Source: an uncultured Erythrobacter sp. (GTDB lineage: Bacteria > Pseudomonadota > Alphaproteobacteria > Sphingomonadales > Sphingomonadaceae). From it: DNA of 64,000 bases. Both the position numbers and the translations under genes were made by a program. Location of the stretch: the NCBI GenBank assembly GCA_947503275.1, contig CANNCZ010000001.1, positions 620,001-684,000 of the forward strand, written 5' to 3'. The notes under the pieces are model-generated. The model saw nothing but the letters and a program-made list of their open reading frames with translations. It was not told where the DNA came from and searched no databases. Of this stretch, positions 1 through 10,766 are shown piece after piece; within the stretch, counting starts at the first letter, position 1; each line of letters begins with the position of its first letter.

Positions 1-68
1 CACAGGCTTGGCTCGCAGTAGTCTTGCAAACTGAATGAGCAATCGAGCTCATAAAACGGTAAAGACTA

Positions 69-2585
69 ATGGCGCGCGCGGACACTGTAATCACGGCAAT
101 CGAAACCACTCAGGTAGAGCCAAAGGGCGCGCTGGCATCTAGCACGTCAATGCTGGCGGGAGTGGCTATTGCCTTGCTGCTGAGCGCGGCCGCCGTGTTC
201 CTAGTGACCGGTGATTGGGCCATCACCGCCGCATATGCTGCCGGGCTGTGTGTGCTGCTGATGGGTGTATTCGTGTTCGATCAATTGGACACGAAAATCG
301 CCGATGCCGAAATAGCCGCTCCCGATTGGTCGGTAACAGTTGCCGCGATTGAAGCGGATGGTGAGGCAATTGCGATCACTGATAGAGCCAACCGCATGGT
401 TTGCGCCAACAGCGCATTCATCAAAGCCTTTGGCTCTAACAGCGCGCCGCCTTCGCTCCCAATGGACAGGGCCGCGTTAGAGGCTGTCACACGCTTGGCG
501 CGCGAGACGTGGCGCGATGGTACTGGTGCACTGGAATCAGTCGAGGATCAAAAGGCACGCGATTGGAGCGTCAGAGCCAACCGGGCCGGGCGGGGTGACG
601 ATCATCTGATCTGGCGCTTTACCCGCAACGTGGATGCGGTGGTGGATGCCTTATCCGATATCGATCTGTCGGGCCCGTTCGGCCTTATGCTCAGCCGCGC
701 CGGGATTGAGGCCGCAATGACAGGCCCGGACGGCACCATCCGCAATTGCAACCCCGGTTTTGCGGAGCGTTCATCGGGTGATGGGACCGCAACACTGGCG
801 GGACAGGACTTTGCAAGCCTGCTGCGTGCCGATGACCGCGACCGGATATTCTTCGCAAGGGAAGGGCGCGCGGGCACCCCGCAAACTCTGATCGATGTGC
901 CTTTGTCTGAGCCATCGCAAGCGGGCACGCCGCCAGGCCCCGATGATGGTCTGGCCATGATGTTATTGATTGATAGCGGCGTGGGCATTGGAAGCGGCTG
1001 GGACGGCACTTCTCAGGCAGGCGTCGCTCAGCTTGAAGCGCTATTGGCGCAATTGCCGTTGGGTCTTGCGATGACAGATCGTGATGGACGCTTCCTGTTT
1101 GGCAATGACGCATTCTTGCGCTCCATCGGGAGAGAAGACCGGGGCATTCCCGCGTTCCCCACCGACCTTGTTGTACGCGAGGACAAGGCAGCGCTCTCCG
1201 ATGCCGTCCGTCGCCACGGACGCGGTCCTGCCTCAAGCGGCGATATGGCCGTGCGCCTGACGCATCAGCCAGACGAACCTGTCTCCATGGGCCTTGCCGG
1301 AGTGCGGGGGCTGGGTGAGGCATCAGTGCTGCTCAGCCTTGCCGATTCCTCGGAGCAGACGCAGCTAAAACGACAAGTTGCCCAAGCGACCAAAATGCAA
1401 GCCGTGGGGCAGCTCGCAGGGGGTGTTGCGCATGACTTTAACAATGTGCTGACGGCGATTATTGGCACATGCGACCTTATGCTGCTGCGCCATACGCCGG
1501 GTGACAGTGACTATGATGACATTCAGCAGATCCGAGCCAACTCCAACCGTGCGGCCTCGCTAACCCGGCAATTGCTAGCCTTTTCGCGCCAGCAAACCTT
1601 GCGGCCGGAGATCCTGCAATTGCCCGATGTTGTGAGTGAGGTCAGTCCGCTCATCAAACGGTTGCTGGGTGAAAAGATCGCATATTATGTGCAGCATGAC
1701 CGCAATCTGGGGGCCGTGCGCGCCGATCCTCAACAGCTCGAGCAAGTGATCATGAACCTGGCTGTAAACGCGCGCGATGCTATCAACATGAGCGGCGCGC
1801 GCGCGGTGGCGAAAGGAACAAAAGGGCAGGGCCGCATCTCGCTCCTCACCCGCAGCATTCCATCCAGCGAAGTGGTCAAACTGGGCTCCGAAGTCCTTCC
1901 TGCGGCTGATTACACAGTGCTCATTATGCAGGATAATGGCGGCGGCATTCCGACAGAAGTGCTGCCCAAATTGTTCGAACCGTTCTTCACGACAAAGGAG
2001 CAGGGGAAGGGCACTGGCCTCGGCCTGTCGACCGTCTACGGCATCGTCAAACAATCGGGCGGCTTTATCTTTGCCGACAATATCGCCGATGCGGGGGGAC
2101 GCACAACCGGCGCGCGCTTTACGATCTATTTCCCCGTCCACCATGGCGAGGCACCGCGCCGCCGCGAAGCGCCCGAACTGGTCGAAAGCTCAGAGTGGTC
2201 GGTTGGCGGGCGTATCTTGCTGGTGGAGGATGAGGATATGGTCCGCATCGTCGCGGAGCGTGCTTTGTCGCGTGCGGGGTATGAGATCACCGCATGTCCC
2301 GGCGGCGAAGAGGGGCTGGCCGCGATCACGGGAGGTGGTGAGTTTGACTTAGTTGTCAGCGACGTTGTGATGCCGGGCATGGATGGCCCTGCAATGGTGC
2401 GTGCGATCCGCGAACTGCGACCCGACATCCCAGTGCTGTTTATGTCAGGCTATGCCGAAGAAAACCTTCGCAGCGAGATCGACATCCCAGACATGCACTT
2501 TATCGCCAAGCCATTCAGCGTGGCGGCTATCGGGGACAAAGTCGGCGGCGTCATGCGCCAAGCCAAGGCCGTCCAAACAGCCTAA
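69..2585 (+). CDS. cckA: CckA-like hybrid sensor histidine kinase
   Basis: This is a hybrid histidine kinase of 838 residues. Two hydrophobic segments near the N-terminus (about residues 27-70) anchor it in the inner membrane. PAS-like sensory regions follow (about 85-420). The HisKA H-box reads GGVAHDFNN with the phospho-accepting His at residue 455. A HATPase_c domain carries the N box (NLAVNARDA) and G boxes (DNGGGI, GTGLGLSTVYG). A C-terminal receiver has the acceptor Asp at about 765 in SDVVMPGMDG. This architecture is that of CckA, which in Caulobacter passes phosphate through ChpT to CtrA and CpdR and so controls the cell cycle, motility and gene transfer agents. A CpdR-like receiver lies at 10.2 kb, which supports the name. 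The gene stands alone before recA. The N-terminal sensory part is the least certain region; the kinase and receiver domains are clear. Confidence 0.92.
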   Translation: MARADTVITAIETTQVEPKGALASSTSMLAGVAIALLLSAAAVFLVTGDWAITAAYAAGLCVLLMGVFVFDQLDTKIADAEIAAPDWSVTVAAIEADGEAIAITDRANRMVCANSAFIKAFGSNSAPPSLPMDRAALEAVTRLARETWRDGTGALESVEDQKARDWSVRANRAGRGDDHLIWRFTRNVDAVVDALSDIDLSGPFGLMLSRAGIEAAMTGPDGTIRNCNPGFAERSSGDGTATLAGQDFASLLRADDRDRIFFAREGRAGTPQTLIDVPLSEPSQAGTPPGPDDGLAMMLLIDSGVGIGSGWDGTSQAGVAQLEALLAQLPLGLAMTDRDGRFLFGNDAFLRSIGREDRGIPAFPTDLVVREDKAALSDAVRRHGRGPASSGDMAVRLTHQPDEPVSMGLAGVRGLGEASVLLSLADSSEQTQLKRQVAQATKMQAVGQLAGGVAHDFNNVLTAIIGTCDLMLLRHTPGDSDYDDIQQIRANSNRAASLTRQLLAFSRQQTLRPEILQLPDVVSEVSPLIKRLLGEKIAYYVQHDRNLGAVRADPQQLEQVIMNLAVNARDAINMSGARAVAKGTKGQGRISLLTRSIPSSEVVKLGSEVLPAADYTVLIMQDNGGGIPTEVLPKLFEPFFTTKEQGKGTGLGLSTVYGIVKQSGGFIFADNIADAGGRTTGARFTIYFPVHHGEAPRRREAPELVESSEWSVGGRILLVEDEDMVRIVAERALSRAGYEITACPGGEEGLAAITGGGEFDLVVSDVVMPGMDGPAMVRAIRELRPDIPVLFMSGYAEENLRSEIDIPDMHFIAKPFSVAAIGDKVGGVMRQAKAVQTA

Positions 2586-2610
2586 ATCGCGTGCTCCAGA
2601 AAAAAGTTAT

Positions 2611-2625
2611 GTTCCACTCTTGTTC
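2611..2625 (+). promoter_or_regulatory. SOS (LexA) box upstream of recA
   Basis: The sequence is GTTC, seven bases, GTTC, which is exactly the direct-repeat LexA operator of Alphaproteobacteria (GTTC-N7-GTTC). It lies 116 bp before the recA start and probably overlaps the promoter. The second GTTC also forms a dyad with a GAAC 5 bp further on. A second box of the same type precedes uvrD at 21.4 kb, so the two genes probably belong to one LexA regulon. Confidence 0.85.
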
Positions 2626-2740
2626 TTTTGGAACAAATGGGGTACTTCAAATCCAACAGGGGGCGGCAAGAGGGCCGAACCGGTGGATAGAGAGCGATTA
2701 AAACTGGCTCACCACCTAGGCAAGGTAAGGAGCGCATGCG

Positions 2741-3805
2741 ATGGCTGGTCAACTTAAATTGGTAGACAAGGATAAGGGTGTGGACCGTCAAAAAGCACTA
2801 GACGCGGCGCTTTCGCAGATCGATCGGGCATTCGGTAAAGGCTCGGCGATGAAGCTGGGTTCGAAAGAGGCGATGGAGATTGAAGCGATCTCAACCGGCT
2901 CGCTCGGGCTCGATATTGCGCTCGGTATTGGCGGCCTGCCCAAGGGGCGCGTTGTTGAAGTTTACGGCCCGGAGAGCTCGGGTAAGACGACACTTGCACT
3001 GCATGTGATTGCAGAGGCGCAAAAAGCGGGCGGTACGGCGGCGTTTGTGGATGCCGAACATGCGCTTGATCCTGTCTATGCCAAGAAGCTGGGCGTGGAT
3101 ATTGATGAATTGATCGTCTCACAGCCAGATACTGGCGAACAGGCGCTTGAAATTACTGACACGCTGGTGCGTTCAAACGCCGTTGACGTGTTGGTGGTCG
3201 ACTCGGTGGCGGCGCTTGTCCCTCGCGCAGAAATCGAAGGCGAAATGGGCGACTCCCATGTTGGCCTTCAAGCGCGCTTGATGTCCCAATCCCTGCGCAA
3301 ACTCACCGGGTCGATCAACCGTTCGAAATGTATGGTGATCTTCATCAACCAATTGCGCATGAAAATCGGCGTGATGTATGGCAATCCGGAAACGACAACG
3401 GGTGGCAATGCGCTGAAGTTCTATGCATCGGTTCGCTTGGACATTCGTCGCACGGGTCAAATTAAGGACCGAGACGAAGTGGTCGGCAACTCGACCCGTG
3501 TCAAAGTGGTCAAGAACAAGGTCGCACCGCCTTTTAAGCAGGTCGAGTTCGACATCATGTATGGTCAAGGCATCTCCAAGAGGGGTGAAATCCTCGACCT
3601 TGGGGTGAAGGCTGGCATCGTTGAAAAATCGGGCAGCTGGTATTCGTATGACAGCGTGCGCATCGGCCAAGGCCGCGAAAATGCGAAGACCTACTTGGCC
3701 GAAAATCCAGAGACTTGCGACAAATTGGAAGCCGCTATTCGCGGTAAAACCGATGAAGTCGCCGAGGAGATGATGACAGGGCCGGACGCGGACCCCGAAG
3801 ACTGA
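2741..3805 (+). CDS. recA: RecA recombinase
   Basis: RecA is the DNA-dependent ATPase that forms filaments on single-stranded DNA, drives homologous strand exchange and triggers LexA self-cleavage. The 354-residue protein has the Walker A motif GPESSGKTT, the Walker B region around [12 protein letters not shown], the loop L1/L2 region, and the family stretch [20 protein letters not shown]. The acidic C-terminal tail ([17 protein letters not shown]) is typical. The start is supported by AAGGAG 8 bases before the ATG. An SOS box lies upstream and a long-stem terminator lies downstream, so it is a single-gene transcription unit. Confidence 0.98.
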   Translation: MAGQLKLVDKDKGVDRQKALDAALSQIDRAFGKGSAMKLGSKEAMEIEAISTGSLGLDIALGIGGLPKGRVVEVYGPESSGKTTLALHVIAEAQKAGGTAAFVDAEHALDPVYAKKLGVDIDELIVSQPDTGEQALEITDTLVRSNAVDVLVVDSVAALVPRAEIEGEMGDSHVGLQARLMSQSLRKLTGSINRSKCMVIFINQLRMKIGVMYGNPETTTGGNALKFYASVRLDIRRTGQIKDRDEVVGNSTRVKVVKNKVAPPFKQVEFDIMYGQGISKRGEILDLGVKAGIVEKSGSWYSYDSVRIGQGRENAKTYLAENPETCDKLEAAIRGKTDEVAEEMMTGPDADPED

Positions 3806-3813
3806 TCCTTAAG

Positions 3814-3862
3814 CGGGCTTTTGTGCGGTCTTTGTCGGCAATATGCTCCGACCGCTGGCCCG
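3814..3862 (+). other. structured recA 3' untranslated region
   Basis: Just after the recA stop an interrupted stem can be drawn: CGGGC (3814-3818) pairs with GCCCG (3858-3862), and inside it GCGGTC (3825-3830) pairs with GACCGC (3850-3855). It precedes the recA terminator by 12 bases. It may be a 3'-end structure or part of an RNA derived from the recA 3' end. I see no open reading frame in it. Confidence 0.35.
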
Positions 3863-3874
3863 AACAAACGGAAT

Positions 3875-3929
3875 ACCGGCGTGAATGGCTCTCTCTTACT
3901 AAAGTGGGACGCGGTTCACGCCGGTTTTT
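3875..3929 (+). terminator. recA rho-independent terminator
   Basis: A perfect 11-bp stem (3875-3885 ACCGGCGTGAA with 3915-3925 TTCACGCCGGT) with a 29-base loop runs directly into a T run. It ends the recA transcript and separates it from alaS. Confidence 0.8.
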
Positions 3930-4041
3930 CGTTTGGAGCATGCGTATTTGTGTTGTGGAAATAGGGGTGTTGGACAGAATGCACGCGATCGAGTGATGCT
4001 TTCGCTTGTCGACCCCGCAAGCATTGCCTAACTGCCAATTC

Positions 4042-6699
4042 ATGACTTCAACCAATGATCTTCGCCGATCCTTCCTCGACTTCTTTGCGAGTCAGGATCA
4101 TGCAAAAGTGCAAAGCGCGCCGCTGGTTCCTTATAACGATCCAACGCTTATGTTCGTGAACGCGGGCATGGTGCCTTTCAAGAACGTCTTTACAGGTCTT
4201 GAGACACCACCAGCTCCTCGTGCAACTTCTTCACAAAAATGCGTGCGTGCAGGCGGCAAGCACAATGATCTCGACAATGTCGGCTACACCGCGCGCCATC
4301 ATACCTTCTTTGAAATGCTCGGCAATTTCTCGTTCGGCGATTACTTCAAAGAACAGGCGATATCGAACGCATGGACGCTGTTGACTGCCGAATGGGGGCT
4401 GCCCGCAGATAAACTGCTGGTGACTGTGTACCACACCGACGACGAGGCGTTTGACCTGTGGCGCAAAATTGCCGGATTGCCTGAAGACCGCATTATCCGC
4501 ATCGCAACCAACGACAATTTCTGGTCGATGGGCGAGACCGGACCATGCGGACCGTGCTCAGAGATATTCTACGATCACGGCGAGCATATTGCCGGTGGGC
4601 CTCCGGGTAGTCCAGACGAAGATGGTGATCGCTTCATCGAAATCTGGAACCTTGTCTTCATGCAGTTCGACCAGGGGGCAGACGGCACTCGCCGCGACTT
4701 GCCAAGCCCTTCGATTGATACTGGCATGGGGTTGGAGCGTGTTGCCGCCGTTATGCAGGGCGTGCACGACAATTACGATACCGACACGTTCAAGGCCTTG
4801 ATCGCAGCATCGGAAGGTCACACCAATGTGCCAGCCACCGGCGATAATACTGGCTCTCATCGGATCATTGCTGACCATTTGCGGTCCACGTCGTTCCTGA
4901 TGGCAGATGGCGTTTTGCCCTCAAATGAAGGGCGCGGTTACGTCCTTCGCCGCATAATGCGTCGCGCCATGCGCCATGCGCATTTGCTCGGCGCAAGCGA
5001 ACCGTTGATGCATCGTCTGGTGCCTTCGCTCGTTACTGAAATGGGTCAGGCCTTCCCCGAATTGCAACGCGGTCAGGCGCTGATCGAAGAGGTGTTGTTG
5101 CGCGAGGAAACGCAGTTCCGCAGGACACTCGATAAAGGTCTTAAACTGCTCGATGAGGCGACTGGCGATATGGTCAGTGGCGGCGAACTCGACGGAGAGA
5201 CCGCGTTCAAGCTCTACGACACTTACGGTTTCCCGTACGACTTGACCGAGGACGCCTTACGCGCCCGTGATATTACCGTGGACCGCGCAGGTTTCGAAGG
5301 TGCCATGACCCGGCAAAAGGAAGCCGCGCGCGCTGCGTGGAAGGGGTCGGGAGAAGCCGCCTCGGGTGAGGTCTGGTTCGACATTGCTGAACGCGAAGGT
5401 GCGACTGAGTTCACTGGATACGCTGCGACCTCGGGTGAAGGCACGATTATCGCAATCGTCAAAGACGGTGCTGAAACAGAGCGCGCTTGTGCGGGCGATG
5501 AGGTGGTAATTTTGACCAACCAAACACCGTTCTACGGCGAGAGCGGAGGGCAGACTGGTGACACGGGGAACATCGCAACGCCTACCGGATTTGCCGCAAC
5601 GGTGACTGATACGAGCAAACCGCTCGGCCGCCTTCACGCGCATCATGCGAAGATATCCGCTGGCGAAGTGGCGGTTGGCGACAATGTCCATCTCGACGTT
5701 GATCACACTCGCCGTGCACAAATCCGCGCGAACCATTCTGCGACGCATTTGGCGCATGCGGCGCTGCGCAATCAGTTGGGCGATCATGTTACGCAAAAGG
5801 GATCGCTGGTCGCTCAAGATCGATTGCGGTTCGATTTCTCACATCCCAAAGCGCTTGATACAGCCGACATCGCTGCGATTGAGGCTGAAGTGAACGCTGA
5901 AATTCTGGCCAATGAGGCCGTCGCGACTCGATTGATGAGTCCGGACGCTGCGGTTGAGGCGGGGGCGCTTGCTTTGTTTGGTGAGAAGTATGGCGATGAA
6001 GTCCGCGTGCTTTCCATGGGCCGCTCAGGCAGCGAGGGTCGCAGTTACTCGGTTGAGCTGTGCGGAGGCACTCATGTCGACGCTACGGGTGACATCGGTC
6101 TGTTCCGCATCATCTCTGAGAGCGCGGTTTCCTCTGGTGTGCGCCGGATCGAGGCACTGACGGGCGATGCTGCGCGCAATTGGCTGGTGGACCGCGAAGA
6201 GGCACTCAAAGCTGCGGCCAGTGCGATACGTGCGACGCCAGAAGAGGTTCCGGCGCGGATCACAGCGTTGCTGGATGAGCGTAAGCGGCTTGAGAAGGAG
6301 CTTGCCGAGGTCAAGAAGACGCTTGCCCTCGGTGGAGGCGGTGCAGGTGAGAGCAGCGCTAATGCCGATGAGGACATTGGCGGCGTTGCGTTTAGCGGGC
6401 AGGTGCTTGAAGGGCTCAATCCCAAGGAACTGCGACCACTTCTTGATGAGACTAAGTCGCGGCTTGGCTCTGGCGTTGCAACCATAGTCGCGGTCAATGA
6501 CGGCAAGGCCAGCATTGCGGCTGCGGTGACAGAGGATTTGACCGAGCGGTTTAGTGCGGTTGACCTGGTGCGTGCAGGTGTCGCGGCGCTGGGCGGCAAG
6601 GGCGGCGGTGGTCGCCCAGACATGGCGCAAGGCGGGGGTCCTGACGGCTCCAAAGCCGATGATGCCATTGTTGCGGTTAAGCAGGTGCTTTCCAGCTAA
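4042..6699 (+). CDS. alaS: alanyl-tRNA synthetase
   Basis: AlaS charges tRNA-Ala and edits mischarged Ser or Gly. The 885-residue protein has the class II catalytic core at the N-terminus ([34 protein letters not shown]), the tRNA-recognition region, the editing domain with the zinc-ligand motifs HSATHL and CGGTH, and a C-terminal DHHA1 domain ([11 protein letters not shown]). I chose the ATG at 4042 ([11 protein letters not shown]), the usual N-terminus; an in-frame TTG at 4006 would add 12 residues with no family support. It converges on the antiporter gene, and the two overlap by 4 bp at their 3' ends. Confidence 0.97.
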   Translation: MTSTNDLRRSFLDFFASQDHAKVQSAPLVPYNDPTLMFVNAGMVPFKNVFTGLETPPAPRATSSQKCVRAGGKHNDLDNVGYTARHHTFFEMLGNFSFGDYFKEQAISNAWTLLTAEWGLPADKLLVTVYHTDDEAFDLWRKIAGLPEDRIIRIATNDNFWSMGETGPCGPCSEIFYDHGEHIAGGPPGSPDEDGDRFIEIWNLVFMQFDQGADGTRRDLPSPSIDTGMGLERVAAVMQGVHDNYDTDTFKALIAASEGHTNVPATGDNTGSHRIIADHLRSTSFLMADGVLPSNEGRGYVLRRIMRRAMRHAHLLGASEPLMHRLVPSLVTEMGQAFPELQRGQALIEEVLLREETQFRRTLDKGLKLLDEATGDMVSGGELDGETAFKLYDTYGFPYDLTEDALRARDITVDRAGFEGAMTRQKEAARAAWKGSGEAASGEVWFDIAEREGATEFTGYAATSGEGTIIAIVKDGAETERACAGDEVVILTNQTPFYGESGGQTGDTGNIATPTGFAATVTDTSKPLGRLHAHHAKISAGEVAVGDNVHLDVDHTRRAQIRANHSATHLAHAALRNQLGDHVTQKGSLVAQDRLRFDFSHPKALDTADIAAIEAEVNAEILANEAVATRLMSPDAAVEAGALALFGEKYGDEVRVLSMGRSGSEGRSYSVELCGGTHVDATGDIGLFRIISESAVSSGVRRIEALTGDAARNWLVDREEALKAAASAIRATPEEVPARITALLDERKRLEKELAEVKKTLALGGGGAGESSANADEDIGGVAFSGQVLEGLNPKELRPLLDETKSRLGSGVATIVAVNDGKASIAAAVTEDLTERFSAVDLVRAGVAALGGKGGGGRPDMAQGGGPDGSKADDAIVAVKQVLSS

Positions 6700-8465
6700 G
6701 TCTCGACCTGCGTGACCGATGTCCGCAGTTTTGGCTTTTCGCTAAGCTTGCCTTCGACCTCCAAGCGTTCGCGGTATTCATCCCGCTTGGCATGAATGGA
6801 CGCGATCACGGGGCCCATCGCGACGCCGATATCGACCAGCACCGCTTCGGAGAGTTGTAGTGAGCTTTCGAGGTTCTCCGGCACCGCATGGCTGGCACCT
6901 GCACGATATAGCGAGGCGGCGTGATCGGTATCGCGTGCGCGCGCCACGATCAGCAATTCGGGATGAGCCCCGCGCAGTTTACCTACGAGGCGCTGTGCCA
7001 AGACCGGTTCGTCCATCGACAGGACTAATGCAGGCGCCTGCTCAATCCCAAGCCGTGAGAGCGCATCGCCACGCACAGCATCGCCAAATGTCGCGCGGTA
7101 GCCATTGCGTTTCGCAGCAGCAATCACGTCGGGGTCGGAATCAAGGATCACATAGGGCTGATCATGGGCAACCAACATATCTGCAATCAAACGACCAACG
7201 CGGCCACCGCCGATGATGATCGTGCGAGCCTCGTGCTCGTCTTCCTCGGGAAGTTCTGGCGCTGCCTCGACCCGGCGCGCGATCACTCGGCCCAGCTTTG
7301 CGAGAAGTGGCGTAATGGTCAGGCCGATCGCGGTCACGATCTGCCAGAATTGCGCGGTTTCGGGATCAATCACCAATGCACTGGTCGCAGCGGCTAGTAC
7401 GATCAATGTTGTCTCGCTGGGGCTGGCCATGAGTACACCAGTCTCCGTAGCGGTAGAGCGGCGCGCTCCCATCATCCGCAGGAGCGAGCCGGTCACCAGA
7501 GCCTTGAACACTAAAACGCCGACCACGGCAGCGGCGATCTCGCCCAGATTGCGCCAGATCTCCATCAAGTCGATGCTCATTCCGATGGTGATCAGGAACA
7601 CGCCGAGCGCAAGGCCCTTAAACGGCTCCATGATGCTCTCAACTTCGCCGTGATACTCGGTTTCGGCGATCAACAATCCCGCGATTAGTGCGCCCACAAT
7701 AGGGGACAGGCCGGTCGCGGCGGTCGCAAGGCTTGCGCCGATCACCACCAGCAGTGATGCGGCGAGGAACAGCTCCGGGCTCTTTGTGCGCGCGGCCTGG
7801 CTGAACAGGCGTGGTAGGGCAAAACGTCCCACCACCAACAACAACAGGATGACAATCCCGCCTTGGATCAACGTGGTTGTAAGTTCGGAAACGCCTTCTC
7901 CGGCCGCACTGGGAGCAAGTGCGCCAAGGATAAAGATGATCGGTACGATCATGATGTCTTCGAACAACAGCATTGAGAGCGCCGCGCGCCCAACTGGCGA
8001 GCGCGTGCCCGATATCGGCAACACAATAGCGGTGGAGGAGAAGGCGAGAGCAAAGCCCAGCGCCAGCGCCGCCGTCGTGTCCATGCCGTTGATATAGCCA
8101 AAGAACGCCGCCGAGACGCTGCCGATGATCAACAGCTCTAGGGAACCAAGCCCAAAGACCAGCTTTCGCATCTGCCAAAGCCGGTTGAATGACAGTTCCA
8201 GCCCAATCGCAAACAGCAACAGAATGATTCCGAAATCGGCAAACGGGGTCAGCCGGTCAGGCTCCGATATTGTCACGTGGCTTAGCCAAGGCACCTGATC
8301 CACCATCGTGCCAAGCCCAAACGGCCCAACCAGAATGCCGATCAGGATGAACCCGATAATCGGTGTGATACGGAACCGTGCAAACACCGGGATCACAATT
8401 CCCGCCGACCCCAGTATCACCAGAGCGTCGGACATTACCGGGGAAAGGGTGAGTTCGCCTGCCAT
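6696..8465 (-). CDS. Kef-type cation:proton antiporter (CPA2) with TrkA-N domain
   Basis: This 589-residue inner-membrane protein has about 12 hydrophobic segments in its first 390 residues, typical of the CPA2 Na+/H+ exchanger fold ([30 protein letters not shown]). A cytosolic Rossmann-type TrkA-N domain follows ([17 protein letters not shown], about residues 410-530), which binds NAD(H) or nucleotides and gates the channel. It probably exports K+ or Na+ in exchange for protons, as in KefB, KefC and YbaL. KefC-style glutathione control cannot be judged from sequence alone. No partner flavoprotein (KefF/KefG) lies next to it. It ends in a 4-bp convergent overlap with alaS. Confidence 0.85.
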   Translation of the reverse strand: MAGELTLSPVMSDALVILGSAGIVIPVFARFRITPIIGFILIGILVGPFGLGTMVDQVPWLSHVTISEPDRLTPFADFGIILLLFAIGLELSFNRLWQMRKLVFGLGSLELLIIGSVSAAFFGYINGMDTTAALALGFALAFSSTAIVLPISGTRSPVGRAALSMLLFEDIMIVPIIFILGALAPSAAGEGVSELTTTLIQGGIVILLLLVVGRFALPRLFSQAARTKSPELFLAASLLVVIGASLATAATGLSPIVGALIAGLLIAETEYHGEVESIMEPFKGLALGVFLITIGMSIDLMEIWRNLGEIAAAVVGVLVFKALVTGSLLRMMGARRSTATETGVLMASPSETTLIVLAAATSALVIDPETAQFWQIVTAIGLTITPLLAKLGRVIARRVEAAPELPEEDEHEARTIIIGGGRVGRLIADMLVAHDQPYVILDSDPDVIAAAKRNGYRATFGDAVRGDALSRLGIEQAPALVLSMDEPVLAQRLVGKLRGAHPELLIVARARDTDHAASLYRAGASHAVPENLESSLQLSEAVLVDIGVAMGPVIASIHAKRDEYRERLEVEGKLSEKPKLRTSVTQVET

Positions 8466-8548
8466 ATGAACGGATTAGCCTTCCCGGTGGCGCAAGTCAC
8501 CTGTGGTCATGCCGCTTTGGCGCATTCCATGTCGATTGCACAAACACC

Positions 8549-8582
8549 AAGGGCGGCCATCCGGATTGAACAGCCGCCCCTT
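8549..8582 (-). terminator. icd terminator
   Basis: The arms AAGGGCGGC (8549-8557) and GCCGCCCCTT (8573-8582) form a 9-bp stem with one bulged C, 46 bp past the icd stop. Read on the minus strand it is followed by a T-rich stretch. It is a plausible intrinsic terminator for icd. Confidence 0.6.
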
Positions 8583-8627
8583 GTGTTGCGTCTACTCGCT
8601 TGTTGGCGAGTAGGGAAGCGTTCTGGA

Positions 8628-9848
8628 TCAACTCCAGTTTTTCATTTCAGTCTCAAGGTTTTGCACAATCGCCTCAAAGAACTGCTCTGTCGTCAGCCAG
8701 TTCTGGCTTGGGCCGATCAGCAGTGCGAGATCCTTGGTCATTTGGCCGTTCTCAACGGTTTGGATGCAAACCCGCTCAAGCGTCTCTGCGAACTTGACCA
8801 CGTCGGGAGTGTCATCGAACTTACCGCGATACATCAGGCCGCGTGTCCATGCGAAGATCGATGCAATCGGATTGGTTGACGTCGCCTTGCCTTGCTCATG
8901 CTGGCGGAAGTGGCGGGTGACGGTGCCGTGTGCGGCTTCCGCTTCGACGGTATCGCCATCCGGTGTCATCAGAACGGATGTCATCAGGCCGAGTGAACCG
9001 AACCCTTGCGCAACGGTGTCAGACTGCACGTCGCCATCGTAATTCTTACAAGCCCAAACGAACTTGCCGCTCCATTTCAGAGCTGCCGCAACCATGTCAT
9101 CGATCAGACGGTGTTCGTAAGTGATGCCCGCTTCTGCGAACTTCTCTTTGAATTCGGCCTCAAACACTTCTTCAAACAGGTCTTTAAAGCGGCCATCATA
9201 GGCTTTCATGATCGTGTTCTTAGTCGACAGATACACCGGCCATTTGCGGTCCAGACCATAGTTCATCGAAGCGCGCGCAAATGCACGGATCGAGTCGTCA
9301 AGGTTGTACATTGCCATGGCAACGCCAGACGATTGGAACTCGAACACTTCAAGATCAAGGTTGGTGCCATCATCGCCTTCATAGACGAGACGCAGCTTGC
9401 CCGGACCCGGGATCAGTGTGTCGGTCGCGCGGTATTGGTCACCAAAAGCATGACGACCCACAACAATTGGATGGGTCCAGCCTGGCACCAGACGGGGCAC
9501 GTTGTCGATCACGATTGGTTCGCGGAAGACAACCCCGCCAAGGATGTTGCGGATCGTACCGTTGGGTGAACGCCACATCTTCTTAAGGTCGAATTCCTCA
9601 ACGCGCTCTTCGTCAGGCGTGATGGTTGCGCATTTCACGCCAACGCCGTGTTCCTTGATCGCATTGGCCGCATCGATCGTGATCTGATCGTCGGTCTCGT
9701 CGCGTTTCTCGATAGAGAGGTCGTAATACTTCAGATCGACATCGAGATAGGGCAGGATCAGCCTTTCGCGGATCCACTGCCAGATGATCTTTGTCATCTC
9801 ATCGCCGTCGAGTTCGACAACTGGGTTTTTGACCTGAATTTTTTGCAT
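8628..9848 (-). CDS. icd: NADP-dependent isocitrate dehydrogenase
   Basis: The enzyme oxidatively decarboxylates isocitrate to 2-oxoglutarate in the TCA cycle and yields NADPH. The 406-residue sequence is of the eukaryote-like homodimeric type (subfamily II): it begins [18 protein letters not shown] and has the substrate-binding stretch [14 protein letters not shown] and the metal-binding region around [20 protein letters not shown]. The ATG follows GAGGCG at a usual distance. It is a single gene with its own terminator. This IDH type is common in Alphaproteobacteria. Confidence 0.96.
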   Translation of the reverse strand: MQKIQVKNPVVELDGDEMTKIIWQWIRERLILPYLDVDLKYYDLSIEKRDETDDQITIDAANAIKEHGVGVKCATITPDEERVEEFDLKKMWRSPNGTIRNILGGVVFREPIVIDNVPRLVPGWTHPIVVGRHAFGDQYRATDTLIPGPGKLRLVYEGDDGTNLDLEVFEFQSSGVAMAMYNLDDSIRAFARASMNYGLDRKWPVYLSTKNTIMKAYDGRFKDLFEEVFEAEFKEKFAEAGITYEHRLIDDMVAAALKWSGKFVWACKNYDGDVQSDTVAQGFGSLGLMTSVLMTPDGDTVEAEAAHGTVTRHFRQHEQGKATSTNPIASIFAWTRGLMYRGKFDDTPDVVKFAETLERVCIQTVENGQMTKDLALLIGPSQNWLTTEQFFEAIVQNLETEMKNWS

Positions 9849-9999
9849 GGCTAGCGCCTCATCCCTCTGGATTATCTGTGAGCGTTAGGATGTCTGATTT
9901 GATCCCTGTGCGCGGCTCTAGCAGAGGTGAGGCAGGGCGCAAGATGTCGTGATAATTGGCGCGCAATATGGGCCAAAAAGCCCGGGCCTCAAACAACGA

Positions 10000-10074
10000 T
10001 GGTGGGCGTAGAGAGAGTTGAACTCCCGACCCCTGCAATGTCAATACAGTGCTCTACCACTGAGCTATACGCCC
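10000..10074 (-). tRNA. tRNA-Val (anticodon GAC)
   Basis: The minus strand folds into a full cloverleaf: acceptor arm GGGCGTA/TACGCCC, D arm with AGCTCAGTGGTAGAGC, anticodon stem CTGTA/TGCAG with loop TTGACAT (anticodon GAC), and a T arm with GTTCAACTC. The discriminator A and the 3' CCA are encoded. It reads GUC (and GUU) valine codons. Confidence 0.95.
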
Positions 10075-10187
10075 GCACCATCGTTTTGGCTGTGACAGCG
10101 GGCCGAGCCCACAAGCGTCAAAGCGAAGCGGCGCGTTAGCGAAGGCTTGCGCAGTGTGCAAGCGATTCGCGCCGAATATCTGCCCCT

Positions 10188-10577
10188 TTAGAGGCTGGCT
10201 TCCTTCGCATCCTCAAACACGCGCTCCACCTCAAGCACGAGATCGCGCAGGTGAAACGGTTTTGACAGAACCTTAGCATGCGGTTGTTCGCGGCTTGCGC
10301 GCAGCGACACTGCGGCAAATCCGGTTATGAACATCACCTTTGTGCGTGGCGAAACCTCAGCACAACGTTGCGCGAGTTCAATCCCGTCCATTTCCGGCAT
10401 AACAATGTCGGAGAGAAGCAGGTCGAAATCTTCTTTTTCAAGCAAAGGCAACGCATCAGTGCCGCGATCAACGCTGGACACTTCATAGCCGGCTTTGGTC
10501 AAAGCACGCTCAAGATAGGTGCGCATGGCATCTTCATCCTCAGCGAGGAGGATGCGTGGGGCAGGGTTTGCAGTCAT
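10188..10577 (-). CDS. cpdR: CpdR-like single-domain response regulator
   Basis: This 129-residue protein is a receiver domain and nothing else. It has the acidic pocket (LAEDEDAM), the phospho-acceptor Asp57 in LLSDIVMPEMDG, the conserved Thr in FITGF and the Lys in SKPF. No output domain follows. In Caulobacter, CpdR is phosphorylated by the CckA-ChpT relay; its unphosphorylated form acts as an adaptor that sends substrates such as CtrA's degradation machinery to ClpXP. A CckA homologue lies 8 kb upstream. I chose the ATG at 10577 because AGGGAGA lies just before it; the longer frame from 10595 would consume this ribosome binding site. The alternative is another stand-alone receiver. Confidence 0.8.
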   Translation of the reverse strand: MTANPAPRILLAEDEDAMRTYLERALTKAGYEVSSVDRGTDALPLLEKEDFDLLLSDIVMPEMDGIELAQRCAEVSPRTKVMFITGFAAVSLRASREQPHAKVLSKPFHLRDLVLEVERVFEDAKEASL

Positions 10578-10766
10578 GCAGTCTCCCTTACACAAGATCG
10601 CTTAAGAAATCCCTCTCACAATGCTCGTGTGACCTGCTTTGAAACGGGACAGCCGATATTCTTACCGTTTGAGCTTAACGAGCACGCAACCAAGGTGTGC
10701 GGCTCGGTGATTGGTCTGTGCAATTGAGACTTTGACTTGGCGAGGCAAAGCGGGCAGCAAATTGCG

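Noticed and set aside
1575..2144. 189-codon open frame antisense to cckA
   Set aside because: It lies wholly inside the kinase domain of cckA and reads as shadow sequence without a ribosome binding site.
6025..6668. two long overlapping frames antisense to the alaS 3' half
   Set aside because: They are in conflict with each other and with a well-supported gene; high GC at third positions explains them.
9006..9569. 187-codon frame antisense to icd
   Set aside because: Inside a clear isocitrate dehydrogenase gene; no motif.
9971..9999. possible terminator after tRNA-Val
   Set aside because: GGGC/GCCC with an A5 loop has only a 4-bp stem, too weak to call.
10596..10766. possible CtrA boxes between cpdR and the amidohydrolase
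   Set aside because: TTAC and TTAA half-sites are present, but the spacing is 9 and not 7 bases.
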